Shown here one piece after another: positions 9,020 to 17,344 of a stretch of DNA of 64,000 nucleotides. The notes under the pieces are model-generated. The model worked only from the letters and a program-made list of their open reading frames with translations. It was not told the DNA's origin and searched no databases. Each line of letters begins with the position of its first letter. The first letter of the stretch is position 1. The stretch spans positions 1 to 64,000 of the forward strand of contig CBFGTC010000003.1 of the NCBI GenBank assembly GCA_965651935.1, written 5' to 3'. This stretch comes from JAFEDN01 sp965651935. Lineage in GTDB: Bacteria > Pseudomonadota > Gammaproteobacteria > Coxiellales > Coxiellaceae. A program made the translations under genes and the position numbers.

Positions 9020-9292
9020 TTAATAGTCAAGCGGAATATAGCCTGTTGGATCAGCGCTGCCTTCGCCAAACAAAAATTTTTCCATTTCTTGAGCTAAAAA
9101 TTGTCGCGATTTTAATTCCATTAAATTCAAACGGTATTCATTAATTAATCGAGTTTGATGTTCCAGCCACATCTTCCACGCTTCTTTTGAAATATGTTGA
9201 TAAATACGTTGCCCTAATTCTCCAGAGTAAGGAGGGGCGTCAAAACCTTCTGACTCTTTATGTAGTTTTTGACAATAGATCTTGCGACTCAT
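9020..9292 (-). CDS. yggX: Probable Fe(2+)-trafficking protein YggX
   Basis: A 90-aa protein of normal YggX length. It carries the family hallmarks: the N-terminal KIYCQKLHKESEGFD segment with its single cysteine, the PYSGELGQRIY motif, and the WLEHQTRLINEYRL helix. YggX is linked to iron handling and protection of Fe-S clusters under oxidative stress. It overlaps the 3' end of mutY by 35 bases, the conserved gammaproteobacterial mutY-yggX order; MutY itself carries a [4Fe-4S] cluster. Confidence 0.95.
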   Translation of the reverse strand: MSRKIYCQKLHKESEGFDAPPYSGELGQRIYQHISKEAWKMWLEHQTRLINEYRLNLMELKSRQFLAQEMEKFLFGEGSADPTGYIPLDY

Positions 9293-10352
9293 AAATGACC
9301 TTCAAATTTTTCATTAACTTCGATACGGGAGTGGCAATCCCCCCAGGCAAAGCATCTGCTAAATCGTACCAAATCTGTGCCCTGGGTTCCATAACATTAA
9401 CATGTTGATGGGTTTCTTTTACATGAATTAATAGTGGGTGTATGTTCAAATCGAAATGACTAAAGGCATGCGATAAAATTGGCAAAGATTGGGGTTGCGG
9501 ATCTAATATCACCCAATGACGATTGTTGCACCAAGTGTTTAAATCTTCGTCAAGGGCGCACTCGGGAAAGCTCCATAAGCCACCCCAAATGCCTGCGGAT
9601 GGACGTTTTTCCAATAAAAATGCGCCAGCAGGGTTTTGAATGATAAGCATGTGGATTGCTTTTTTAACTCTTGTTTTAATTGATTTTTTTCTTTGAGGAA
9701 AATCATGTGGATGATGTAAGTGGTAAGCTTGGCATCGGCTTTGAACTGGACACAATGAGCAAGATGGATTTCTGCGAGTGCAAAGTGTCGCCCCTAAATC
9801 CATAATAGCTTGGTTGTAGGCCGCAAACTCTTTGTTCGGGGTTAATTCCTCAGCAATTTGCCAAAGCTTTTGATTAATTGTTTTTTGATTCACGTCACCT
9901 GCCATGGCGTAATAACGTGTTAATACACGTTTAACATTGCCATCTAAAATTACGCCGCGCCTATTCATGCTAAACGATATTATGGCTCCGGCAGTTGAAC
10001 GCCCAATTCCAGGTAGTTTGACTAATTCTTCTGGGGTGTTAGGAAAATGGCCTTGGTAATTGTTGGTTATAATTTTAGCGCATTGATGTAAATTACGGGC
10101 TCTAGCGTAATAACCCAAGCCAGACCATAATTTTAAGATTTCATCTATTGGAGCTTTAGAAAGTAAAGTAATATTTGAGAATTTTTTAATAAACCTTTGA
10201 TAATATTCTAAAACAATACTAACTTGAGTTTGCTGAAGCATAATTTCAGAAACCCAGACTCGATAGGGGGTAGGGTTTTGCTGCCAAGGCAAATCATGAC
10301 GGCCATGATTGCGGAACCAGTGTATTAATTGTTCTGTAAAATCGCTTTCCAT
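9258..10352 (-). CDS. mutY: A/G-specific adenine glycosylase MutY
   Basis: A 364-aa base-excision repair enzyme that removes adenine mispaired with 8-oxoguanine. Visible are the helix-hairpin-helix LPGIGRSTAGAI, the adjacent catalytic-Asp stretch ILDGNVKRVLTR, the [4Fe-4S] ligand pattern C-x6-C-x2-C-x5-C (CTRRNPSCSLCPVQSRC), and a C-terminal NUDIX-like 8-oxoG recognition domain (LEKRPSAGIWGGLWSFPE). Full family length. The start at 10352 is just before the tRNA-Gly gene region on the same strand. Upstream partner of yggX. Confidence 0.95.
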   Translation of the reverse strand: MESDFTEQLIHWFRNHGRHDLPWQQNPTPYRVWVSEIMLQQTQVSIVLEYYQRFIKKFSNITLLSKAPIDEILKLWSGLGYYARARNLHQCAKIITNNYQGHFPNTPEELVKLPGIGRSTAGAIISFSMNRRGVILDGNVKRVLTRYYAMAGDVNQKTINQKLWQIAEELTPNKEFAAYNQAIMDLGATLCTRRNPSCSLCPVQSRCQAYHLHHPHDFPQRKKSIKTRVKKAIHMLIIQNPAGAFLLEKRPSAGIWGGLWSFPECALDEDLNTWCNNRHWVILDPQPQSLPILSHAFSHFDLNIHPLLIHVKETHQHVNVMEPRAQIWYDLADALPGGIATPVSKLMKNLKVIYESQDLLSKTT

Positions 10353-10388
10353 AAGAACAGGTATGCTAATATAATACAGTTATGAAAG

Positions 10389-10459
10389 AGCGGGTGATGG
10401 GAATCGAACCCACGCTATCAGCTTGGGAAGCTGAAGTTCTACCATTGAACTACACCCGC
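10389..10459 (-). tRNA. tRNA-Gly (CCC)
   Basis: 71 bases with no encoded CCA. Acceptor GCGGGTG pairs with the 3' CACCCGC; the D-arm is TAGTTCAATGGTAGAAC; the anticodon stem TCAGC/GCTGA closes the loop TTCCCAA, giving CCC; the T-loop is GTTCGATTC. It lies in the gap between mutY and trmB. Confidence 0.93.
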
Positions 10460-10478
10460 GGTTTGTATAGCGTAACAG

Positions 10479-11168
10479 ATGGTGAGTCGAATGGCAAAAG
10501 AATCACATATACGCAGTTATGTGCGTCGCGAACATCGTATTACCCCGGGACAAGCGCGAGCTTTGGAAGAATATTGGCCAAAATATGGACTTGATATCCA
10601 AACCGGTTTTTGGGGGTGTCCTAAGGAATGTATTTTGGAAATTGGATTTGGCATGGGGCACTCTTTGTTAGCCATGGCGGAAAAGTTTCCCGAGAAAATG
10701 TTTATTGGTGTGGAAGTGCATCGTCCTGGTATAGGCGCACTTTTTGCGGCAGCGGCGAAAAGGGGAGTGAACAATATAAAAGTGTATTGTGAAGATTGTT
10801 TATATGTTTTAAAACAATCAATTAAGGATGAAAGTTTAAGTAAAATCCAAATATTTTTTCCAGACCCTTGGCCTAAGAATCGCCATCATAAACGCCGATT
10901 GGTGCAGCCTGAGTTCACTGCGTTATTATTGCAAAAATTAAAACCTAATGGTTACTTGCATTTGGCAACGGATTGGCAAGATTATGCTCAACAAATGTTA
11001 CAAATTATAGAGTCCGTACCTGGGTTTAAAAACGAAGCGGGTAAGGGACAATTTTTGTCTCATCGAAATGACCGGCCACTAACCAAATTTGAAACAAGAG
11101 GGATAAAGTTAAATCATAAAATTTGGGATTTGTTATTTAGTAAAACCCGAGCCATTCACGAAATCTAG
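10479..11168 (+). CDS. trmB: tRNA (guanine-N7-)-methyltransferase TrmB
   Basis: A 229-aa SAM-dependent enzyme forming m7G46 in tRNA. It shows the TrmB order: LEIGFGMGHSL (SAM motif I), FIGVEVHRPGIG, the signature FFPDPWPKNRHHKRRL with its catalytic Asp, and the C-terminal TKFETRG motif. Two in-frame ATGs exist, 10479 and 10491; GGTGAG four bases before 10491 makes the shorter form (MAKESHIRSYV) possible. It runs divergently from tRNA-Gly and converges on phhB. Confidence 0.93.
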   Translation: MVSRMAKESHIRSYVRREHRITPGQARALEEYWPKYGLDIQTGFWGCPKECILEIGFGMGHSLLAMAEKFPEKMFIGVEVHRPGIGALFAAAAKRGVNNIKVYCEDCLYVLKQSIKDESLSKIQIFFPDPWPKNRHHKRRLVQPEFTALLLQKLKPNGYLHLATDWQDYAQQMLQIIESVPGFKNEAGKGQFLSHRNDRPLTKFETRGIKLNHKIWDLLFSKTRAIHEI

Positions 11169-11224
11169 TTATCCCTAACGCGGTGGAGTGGAGATATCGG
11201 ATCGGCCATAGCGGCTAATCCTGA

Positions 11225-11557
11225 TTATTCCATCAATTTGTCTATTTTGGCGGCGCAAATAAAATCATTTTGAGTTAGACCATTTGCGGCATGGGTAGTG
11301 AAACTGACTTGGCAGTAATTATATCCTACCTCTAAATTAGGATGGTGATTTTCTTGATTAACAATCCACGCTAATGCATTAATAAAGAATATTGTTTTTT
11401 GAAAACCTTTAAACTCAAAACGTCGGCTTATGGATGTTTTTCCAGAGTTAAGCTGCCAGTTTGGAATTTGTTTAAGAAGTTCAGCAATCTCCTCTGGTTC
11501 AAGCGTTTCTTGTTTCCCTTCGCAGGTTTGGCAACGACTAGAAGCTAAATTATCCAT
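11225..11557 (-). CDS. phhB: Pterin-4a-carbinolamine dehydratase
   Basis: A 110-aa enzyme of usual length that dehydrates 4a-hydroxytetrahydrobiopterin, normally recycling the cofactor of phenylalanine hydroxylase. The conserved core EFKGFQKTIFFINALAWI, ENHHPNLEVGYNYCQV and TTHAANGLTQND holds the active-site histidines. The frame is open upstream to 11620, but the ATG at 11557 has AAGGAAAA in front and gives the normal N-terminus (MDNLASSRCQ). No phenylalanine hydroxylase gene is in the window. Confidence 0.92.
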   Translation of the reverse strand: MDNLASSRCQTCEGKQETLEPEEIAELLKQIPNWQLNSGKTSISRRFEFKGFQKTIFFINALAWIVNQENHHPNLEVGYNYCQVSFTTHAANGLTQNDFICAAKIDKLME

Positions 11558-11775
11558 AAATATTTTCCTTTGTAATTGAAATAAAATGGGACAAAGTAAG
11601 CTATTTTGCCAAGATTTCATTAAAATGTCAGCTTTTTTATAGGCTTATTCTAACGCGACATGGGACTAGCGATTGGTATTGCCAATGCGCGGCCGGGTAA
11701 CTACTGATAAAAATAGCTTTACAGAGACTTCGAGCTTTTTTAAAATCAGGACTTTAATCCCAAAAGGTAACTATT

Positions 11776-12141
11776 ATGTCACTTTATATGATTGTAGCCA
11801 TTGTCGTTGTTCTTCTCATTGTGGCTTTATTGCTAGCATTGAATCAAAAACGTAAATCAAGGTTCACTCAGGAAGAAGCGGCTTCCGGGGAAGTCGCAAA
11901 TAAACAAATTTATGTGGGGAACTTATCTTATCAAGTTTCTGAACAAGATCTGAAAGCGCATTTTGGAAAATACGGCTCAATTGAACAAGTCAGAATTGTG
12001 AGAAATTATAGTTCAGGACGTTCTAAAGGTTTTGGTTTTGTCACTTATCGAACAAATGCAGAAGCAAAAAATGCCTTATCTGCCCATGGCCAAAAATATA
12101 AAGATCGTACCATTGTCGTTCGAATCGCTAAGCCTCGATAG
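11776..12141 (+). CDS. Membrane-anchored RNA-binding protein with one RRM
   Basis: A 121-aa protein. Residues about 4-22 form one strongly hydrophobic helix (IVAIVVVLLIVALLLALN), followed by a basic stretch and linker. Residues about 45-121 are a complete RRM domain with RNP2 IYVGNL and RNP1 KGFGFVTY. The stand-alone RRM part resembles the small cold-inducible RNA-binding proteins of bacteria; the helix would hold it on the inner membrane facing the cytosol. AAAGGTAA precedes the ATG. It ends two bases before the ABC ATPase start and is probably co-transcribed with it. RNA target unknown. Confidence 0.85.
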   Translation: MSLYMIVAIVVVLLIVALLLALNQKRKSRFTQEEAASGEVANKQIYVGNLSYQVSEQDLKAHFGKYGSIEQVRIVRNYSSGRSKGFGFVTYRTNAEAKNALSAHGQKYKDRTIVVRIAKPR

Positions 12142-12143
12142 CA

Positions 12144-13067
12144 ATGACGAGCGCTTTAAGTATACAAAAACTCAATAAAGTTTATCGCACCGGCGTTGCG
12201 GCATTATGTAATATCGATTTGGAAGTTAAGTCGGGGGATTTTTTTGCTTTGTTAGGCCCAAACGGTGCAGGTAAATCTACTTTAATTGGTATCATAACTT
12301 CTTTGGTGACCAAAACATCCGGCGTGGTAAAAATTTTTGGTCATGACATCGATGAAGATTTCTCCTCTGCAAAGTCCTGTATCGGAGTAGTTCCTCAAGA
12401 GTTTAATATGAATATTTTTGATACCGTTGAAAACACTTTAATTTACCAAGCCGGGTATTATGGTTTATCTCCGAAACAGTCAAAAGAGCCTATTAGTTAC
12501 TACATCCATAAATTGGGTCTATGGGAAAAGCGACATGCTATCGTTAACGCCCTATCTGGCGGAATGAAGCGTCGTTTAATGATTGCTAGAGCCTTAATTC
12601 ATCAGCCTAAAATGCTAATTTTGGATGAGCCCACTGCAGGAGTCGATATTGAAATAAGGCGTTCTCTATGGCAATTTTTAACCGAATTAAATCGTCAAGG
12701 CGTTACTATTATTTTAACTACGCATTATTTAGAAGAAGCGGAAAATTTGTGTCGTAACATCGCGATAATCAACCTAGGGAAAATTGTTGCTAACACCTCC
12801 ATGTCTGAAATTTTACGCCAATTAAATAAAGAAAATTTTATTCTATACTTAACTAATAATTATGAGAAATTACCTACAATAAAAAATGTCAAGATTATCC
12901 CCATAGATTCAACTACCTTAGAAGTGGAAGTGGCTAATCGTAAAAATTTAACGGAATTGATTTTAATTCTTCATCAAAACGGCATAGAAATTACCAGTAT
13001 GCGCAATAAAAGTAATCGATTAGAAGAATTATTTATTGAATTAACCAACACAGGAACACCCACATGA
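12144..13067 (+). CDS. ABC exporter, ATP-binding subunit (YadG/DrrA type)
   Basis: A 307-aa ABC ATPase with Walker A GPNGAGKST at about residues 39-47, Q-loop VVPQEFN, signature LSGGMKRRL, Walker B MLILDEPTAGVD and H-loop TTHYLEEAE. The set and the C-terminal regulatory tail match ABC-2 type exporters for drugs, polysaccharides or lipids. Its stop overlaps the permease start (ATGA), indicating translational coupling. The substrate is unknown. Confidence 0.9.
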   Translation: MTSALSIQKLNKVYRTGVAALCNIDLEVKSGDFFALLGPNGAGKSTLIGIITSLVTKTSGVVKIFGHDIDEDFSSAKSCIGVVPQEFNMNIFDTVENTLIYQAGYYGLSPKQSKEPISYYIHKLGLWEKRHAIVNALSGGMKRRLMIARALIHQPKMLILDEPTAGVDIEIRRSLWQFLTELNRQGVTIILTTHYLEEAENLCRNIAIINLGKIVANTSMSEILRQLNKENFILYLTNNYEKLPTIKNVKIIPIDSTTLEVEVANRKNLTELILILHQNGIEITSMRNKSNRLEELFIELTNTGTPT

Positions 13068-13837
13068 ATGCGTCGCAAAGTTGGGCGGCTTTTTACACTA
13101 TAGTAACACGCGAATCGAGAAGAACGTTTCGAGTTTGGAAGCAATCTTTTTTGCCGGCAGTGGTGACCAGTACCTTGTATTTTATTATTTTCGGTCGCAT
13201 TATCGGTCAACGCGTTGGCGCTATGGATCAAATACCCTATATCCAATACATTGCCCCTGGATTGATTATGATGCAAGTAATAACGAGTACTTATACTTGC
13301 GCGGTTTCCGCTTTTTATTTGGCTCGATTTCAAAAACAAATTCAAGAACTTTTAGTTTCTCCTATGTCTGCCTATATTATGGTTTTAGGATTTACGGTTA
13401 GTGCCCTTATTCGAGGAATAATCACCGGGGCAATTGTGACTATTATCGCTATGCTTTTTACTCATCTGCATCTTTATTCATTAATCACGATTTTGGCTGT
13501 GATGTTTAGCTCTTCGGTGATGTTTGCCTTAGCGGGTTTGATTAATGCCATTTACGCTAAAAGTTTCGATGATATCACTATTGTGCCTACTTTTGTTCTC
13601 ACGCCATTAACCTATTTAGGCGGGGTTTTTTACTCGATTAATTTGCTTCCTCAAAGCTGGCAGTTAATCTCTTTCATTAATCCAATCGTCTATATCATTA
13701 ATACTTTTCGTTTTGGTTTTTTAGGTGTTGCTGATGCGTCCATTCGACTCGCTTTCGCGATAGTTTTGTGTTTGATCGTAATTTTATTCATTTTTGCATA
13801 TTATTTAATCAAAACCGGTCGTGGAATTCGCGAATAA
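13064..13837 (+). CDS. ABC-2 type permease (YadH-like)
   Basis: A 257-aa integral membrane protein with six hydrophobic segments and the ABC-2 signature region near residues 85-120 (LVSPMSAYIMVLGFTVSALIRG) and a late PLTYLGGVFYS motif, characteristic of YadH/NodJ-like permeases. It is coupled by a four-base overlap with the ATPase gene and forms the membrane half of that exporter. An AT-rich gap follows, then a strong promoter for a non-coding RNA. Confidence 0.9.
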   Translation: MNASQSWAAFYTIVTRESRRTFRVWKQSFLPAVVTSTLYFIIFGRIIGQRVGAMDQIPYIQYIAPGLIMMQVITSTYTCAVSAFYLARFQKQIQELLVSPMSAYIMVLGFTVSALIRGIITGAIVTIIAMLFTHLHLYSLITILAVMFSSSVMFALAGLINAIYAKSFDDITIVPTFVLTPLTYLGGVFYSINLLPQSWQLISFINPIVYIINTFRFGFLGVADASIRLAFAIVLCLIVILFIFAYYLIKTGRGIRE

Positions 13838-13910
13838 AACTTAATGTAAATTCTAAAATAAAATATTTTTCTTTTAAAAACAAATATTTATTAAATATTT
13901 TTAAAAAAAT

Positions 13911-13938
13911 TTGCATTCTCCGAATCAGGTGCTATAGT
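13911..13938 (+). promoter_or_regulatory. Strong promoter of the 6S-like RNA locus
   Basis: TTGCAT at 13911-13916, a 16-base spacer, then TATAGT at 13933-13938 preceded by TGC, an extended -10. Transcription would start near 13945. No protein frame follows for 300 bases. Confidence 0.6.
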
Positions 13939-13944
13939 TAGTTG

Positions 13945-14198
13945 TACGAAAGGTCGATATACGAGAGCTAACAGTAAAAAGATAGGGAATTAACTTGTTG
14001 ATGTTGTGAGCAAGCCGACCCTGAGCCGGAAGCCTAATACATCACGGTGATTTGCCACCTTAAATTGTTAAATTCAGCTCACGCATGTCGTCTTTTCGCA
14101 CAACATGCAAAGGATTGCTTAGGCGGACAATAAATGGAAGGGTTCCTGCCATCTTGTTCTGAGTTGTCCGCCTGGGTAGCCTCGATCAGTTTCTACTC
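13945..14198 (+). ncRNA. ssrS: Structured non-coding RNA, candidate 6S RNA
   Basis: A promoter-driven, protein-free stretch in the 425-base gap before fabV. It contains AAGCCGACCCTGAGCCGGA at about 14013-14031, whose CCTGAGCC core matches the 5' strand of the central bubble of gammaproteobacterial 6S RNA. The ends can pair (GAAA, TCGA, GCTA near 13948-13971 with TAGC, TCGA, TTTC near 14176-14193) and several inner arms are possible, including GGCGGACAA/TTGTCCGCC and ATGTTGTG/CACAACAT. 6S RNA binds sigma70 RNA polymerase in stationary phase. At about 250 bases it is longer than usual and ygfA is not next door, so another structured RNA, or a processed longer precursor, is possible. Ends are approximate. 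Confidence 0.5.
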
Positions 14199-14262
14199 CA
14201 TTCTAGCATTATTCATCTTGATTCAGTATATTATCCGCAATGGTTTTATTTAAGGATTAATT

Positions 14263-15447
14263 ATGATAATTCAACCTAAAATTCGTGGGTTTATTTGTAC
14301 CGCAGCGCATCCATTAGGATGCTTTAAAGCGGTTGAAAATCAAGTGAAATACGTGAAGGGTAAAGGCACATACGCTGGGCCTAAAAATGTTTTAGTGATT
14401 GGCTCATCTACCGGCTATGGTTTGGCCTCGCGCATTGATACCGCATTCGGGGCTGGAGCAAAAACCGTCGGTGTCGCTTATGAGCGGTCTGCAGACGGTA
14501 AACGTACAGCTTCACCGGGTTGGTATAATACGGCAGCCTTCGAAACATTAGCTCAACAGGCTGGTTTATGGGCAGCCAGCATAAATGGTGACGCCTTCTC
14601 TAAGGAAATTAAACAAAAGACGATGGCAACTCTTGAGAAAATCGGGCCTGTGGATTTAGTGATTTATAGTTTAGCTGCGCCAAAGCGTGCCGATCCGCAT
14701 ACCAATCAAGTTTATAATTCAGTTTTAAAACCTATTGGCAGTAGTTATCATAATAAAACCGTCGACCCCATCGCGGAAGTGGTAAAAGAGGTGGAAATAG
14801 AGCCTGCTAGCGCAGAGGAAATAGCCGCCACTGAAAAAGTTATGGGCGGTGAAGATTGGGCTTTATGGATTGAGGAATTAATCTCAGCGGGGTTATTAGC
14901 TAAACAGGCTTATACTTTGGCCTTTTCTTACATTGGCCCCGATTTAACTCATCCAATATATAAAGATGGCACAATCGGGAAAGCAAAACATCATCTTCAC
15001 CAAACTGCACTAAATTTAACTAAGCGGTTACAAGATTTAGGTGGGAGGGCGCTGATTTCCGTCAATAAAGCCTTAGTGACTCAGGCCAGCTCCGCCATTC
15101 CGGTAGTGCCTTTATATATATCTTTATTATATAAAGTTATGAAGGAACAAGGGCTTCATGAAGGCTGTATTGAACAGGCTGATCGTTTATTCAGAGAAAA
15201 ATTATACGGCTCCTCTGCTCCTATCGTGGATGAACAATGTTATATACGTTTAGATGATTGGGAAATGAAACCTGAGGTACAGGCAAAGGTAGCCCGTCTA
15301 TGGAAGGAGGTCAAAACTGAAAATTTAAATGAAATAGCGGATTTAAAAGGTTATCAAGAGGATTTTTATCAATTATTTGGTTTTAATTTTCCTGGGATTG
15401 ACTATGCAGCGGAGTGTGATCCAGATATAAAAATTCCGTCAATTTAA
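14263..15447 (+). CDS. fabV: Enoyl-[acyl-carrier-protein] reductase FabV
   Basis: A 394-aa NADH-dependent reductase for the last step of each fatty-acid elongation cycle. It matches FabV throughout: the N-terminal IIQPKIRGFICTAAHPLGC, the dinucleotide loop VIGSSTGYGLASR, the GDAFS motif, and the active-site Y-x8-K with Tyr233 and Lys242. Length is normal. FabV enzymes are typically insensitive to triclosan, unlike FabI. ATG start after TAAGGATTAATT. It stands alone downstream of the 6S-like RNA locus. Confidence 0.95.
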   Translation: MIIQPKIRGFICTAAHPLGCFKAVENQVKYVKGKGTYAGPKNVLVIGSSTGYGLASRIDTAFGAGAKTVGVAYERSADGKRTASPGWYNTAAFETLAQQAGLWAASINGDAFSKEIKQKTMATLEKIGPVDLVIYSLAAPKRADPHTNQVYNSVLKPIGSSYHNKTVDPIAEVVKEVEIEPASAEEIAATEKVMGGEDWALWIEELISAGLLAKQAYTLAFSYIGPDLTHPIYKDGTIGKAKHHLHQTALNLTKRLQDLGGRALISVNKALVTQASSAIPVVPLYISLLYKVMKEQGLHEGCIEQADRLFREKLYGSSAPIVDEQCYIRLDDWEMKPEVQAKVARLWKEVKTENLNEIADLKGYQEDFYQLFGFNFPGIDYAAECDPDIKIPSI

Positions 15448-15557
15448 GGTTTTCTTAAGGAAAGAAATTTAAAATAACTGGGAGTTTACGAGCCTTGCGA
15501 AATCAGCGGAATTAATCCTATAATCTTATTTTTAAATAATATCGAAGGGGGTTTATT

Positions 15558-17135
15558 GTGTTTGGCAGCAGTACTGTTGTAATTGAAAAAGATAAAAAAT
15601 TTTCAGAATCCTGTTTATGGGCTTTACAAAGAGAATATTTCCATAATGAAGGCATAGACGCTTGGGTAAACCAAGTTCCTTTTTATGTCACCAGTAACCC
15701 TTTTTTAGCGAATTGTTATGCGCATATGATCGTTCGCTTAGCCCAAGATTGGGTGAAAAAAAATCCCGATACCGCTCATGAGCCTTTTTATATCATGGAA
15801 TTAGGTACTGGATCTGGCCGCTTAAGTTATTACATACTCAAGAAAATTGAAAAATTACAAAAACAATTGCAATTAGAACACATTCAATTCCGTTATATCA
15901 TGACGGATTTTACGGAAAGCAATTTGAAATATTGGGATAGTCATCATGCTTTACAAAAATATTTACAAAACGGCATGTTAGATTTTGCCATTTTTAATAT
16001 GGAAGAAGATACCACAATTCATTTACGTAAAGCTGGCACTGTCTTAACCGAAGGCAGCATTAAAAATCCTATGACCGTCATTGCCAACTACATTTTTGAC
16101 ACGGTTTCCCACGATGCTTTTACGGTGAGCAATGGCAAAGTTAAAGCCTCATTAGTTAGCCTGACTACCTATCATGAAAACATGAAAAACGGTAAAGCCG
16201 TAGACTGGGAACAAGTGAAAATTGATCATAATGCGGTAGATATTGATGAACATTATTATGACGATGAGAATTTTAATGCCGTCGTCAATTCTTATGCTAA
16301 TTTATTGTCCAATAGCCATATTTTGATTCCGATTGCGGGTTTGCAGACCATTCGCAATTTGAAAAAATTATCAAACGGGAAGATGTTGTTATTGTCTACC
16401 GATAAAGGTTATACCCATTTAGAAGAATTAGACCATTTAGACCATCCCCATCTGGCTTTCCATGGTAGTTTTTCCATGATGGTTAATTTCCATGCCATTG
16501 CAAAATATTTTGAACAATGCGGTGGAACGGCGTTATTACAAAGTTTACGCACTGGGATCAAAACCTGCGCATTTACCAGCGGCATTGATTTGAAAGAATT
16601 TCCTGAATTGGATTTCGCCTTATGGGAACATGTTGAACGTTTAAGCCCTGGTGATTATTTTATTTTACATCGTAATATCAGTGAAAACTTTCAGCATTGT
16701 ATTTTAAATACTTTGGCTGCCCATTTGGCATTTACTGATTGGGACCCACACATTTATCAAAAACTCAGCAAACAAATCAATGAGCAAATTACCAGCGCCG
16801 AAAGTGTTACTGTGGAGTATTTGACTAGTCACATGCCCAATTTGGCTGAAAACTTTTATTATTTGCCCAAAGGCTACGACGTGATGTTTGATATTGGAAT
16901 TTTATTCCATACTTTACGACGTTATGCTGATGCCGCTAAGTATTATAAATTATCTGAGCATTATTTTGGCGAACAATTCGGTTTGGCTTATAATATTGGT
17001 CTGTGTTTATACAATACTGGTGAAATGCAAGAAGCTTTAACTTATTTCCGCCGTGCTTTGAAATTAGATCCTAAATCGCGTGAAACACGTGAGTGGATTG
17101 ATTTCATTGAAAAAGAACGCGCTGAAAATCGTTAA
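15558..17135 (+). CDS. Methyltransferase-like protein with C-terminal TPR
   Basis: A 525-aa protein. Residues about 77-92 carry a SAM-binding style motif (YIMELGTGSGRLSYYIL), followed by an acidic strand end (IMTDFTESN), as in the SAM-dependent methyltransferases that include MidA. The last 75 residues form two TPR-like helix pairs (AAKYYKLSEHYFGE..., then AYNIGLCLYNTGEMQEALTYFRRALKLDP). The start is GTG at 15558 after AAGGGGG. Target unknown; MidA itself methylates an arginine of a complex I subunit, but the N-terminus here differs enough that I do not transfer that role. A perfect 15-bp terminator hairpin follows. Confidence 0.7.
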   Translation: MFGSSTVVIEKDKKFSESCLWALQREYFHNEGIDAWVNQVPFYVTSNPFLANCYAHMIVRLAQDWVKKNPDTAHEPFYIMELGTGSGRLSYYILKKIEKLQKQLQLEHIQFRYIMTDFTESNLKYWDSHHALQKYLQNGMLDFAIFNMEEDTTIHLRKAGTVLTEGSIKNPMTVIANYIFDTVSHDAFTVSNGKVKASLVSLTTYHENMKNGKAVDWEQVKIDHNAVDIDEHYYDDENFNAVVNSYANLLSNSHILIPIAGLQTIRNLKKLSNGKMLLLSTDKGYTHLEELDHLDHPHLAFHGSFSMMVNFHAIAKYFEQCGGTALLQSLRTGIKTCAFTSGIDLKEFPELDFALWEHVERLSPGDYFILHRNISENFQHCILNTLAAHLAFTDWDPHIYQKLSKQINEQITSAESVTVEYLTSHMPNLAENFYYLPKGYDVMFDIGILFHTLRRYADAAKYYKLSEHYFGEQFGLAYNIGLCLYNTGEMQEALTYFRRALKLDPKSRETREWIDFIEKERAENR

Positions 17136-17174
17136 TAATTTTAAAATTAAATCATTTCAAAAAATCGCAACATA

Positions 17175-17210
17175 TTTTTCACCTCTCCCCCTTGTGGGAG
17201 AGGTGAAAAA
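17175..17210. terminator. Perfect 15-bp hairpin, bidirectional terminator
   Basis: TTTTTCACCTCTCCC (17175-17189) pairs perfectly with 17196-17210 around the loop CCTTGT. A-tract and T-tract flanks let it work on both strands. It sits 40 bases after the methyltransferase-TPR gene. Its CTCTCC...GGAGAG core recurs at 47723-47758. Confidence 0.75.
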
Positions 17211-17344
17211 TATCATTCACATCTTTAATTTAGACTCGTATTATTTTCTTATTTTGCTCACTCTTAATTATTTCTTAATTATTTCTTAATTATTAAGAAT
17301 TAAAATATTTAAAATTTTAAAAATTCAAATAAAAGTGAGAAAAA

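Noticed and set aside
17080..17289. 69-aa frame after the methyltransferase-TPR gene
   Set aside because: It overlaps that gene's 3' end and runs through the perfect terminator hairpin; chance frame.
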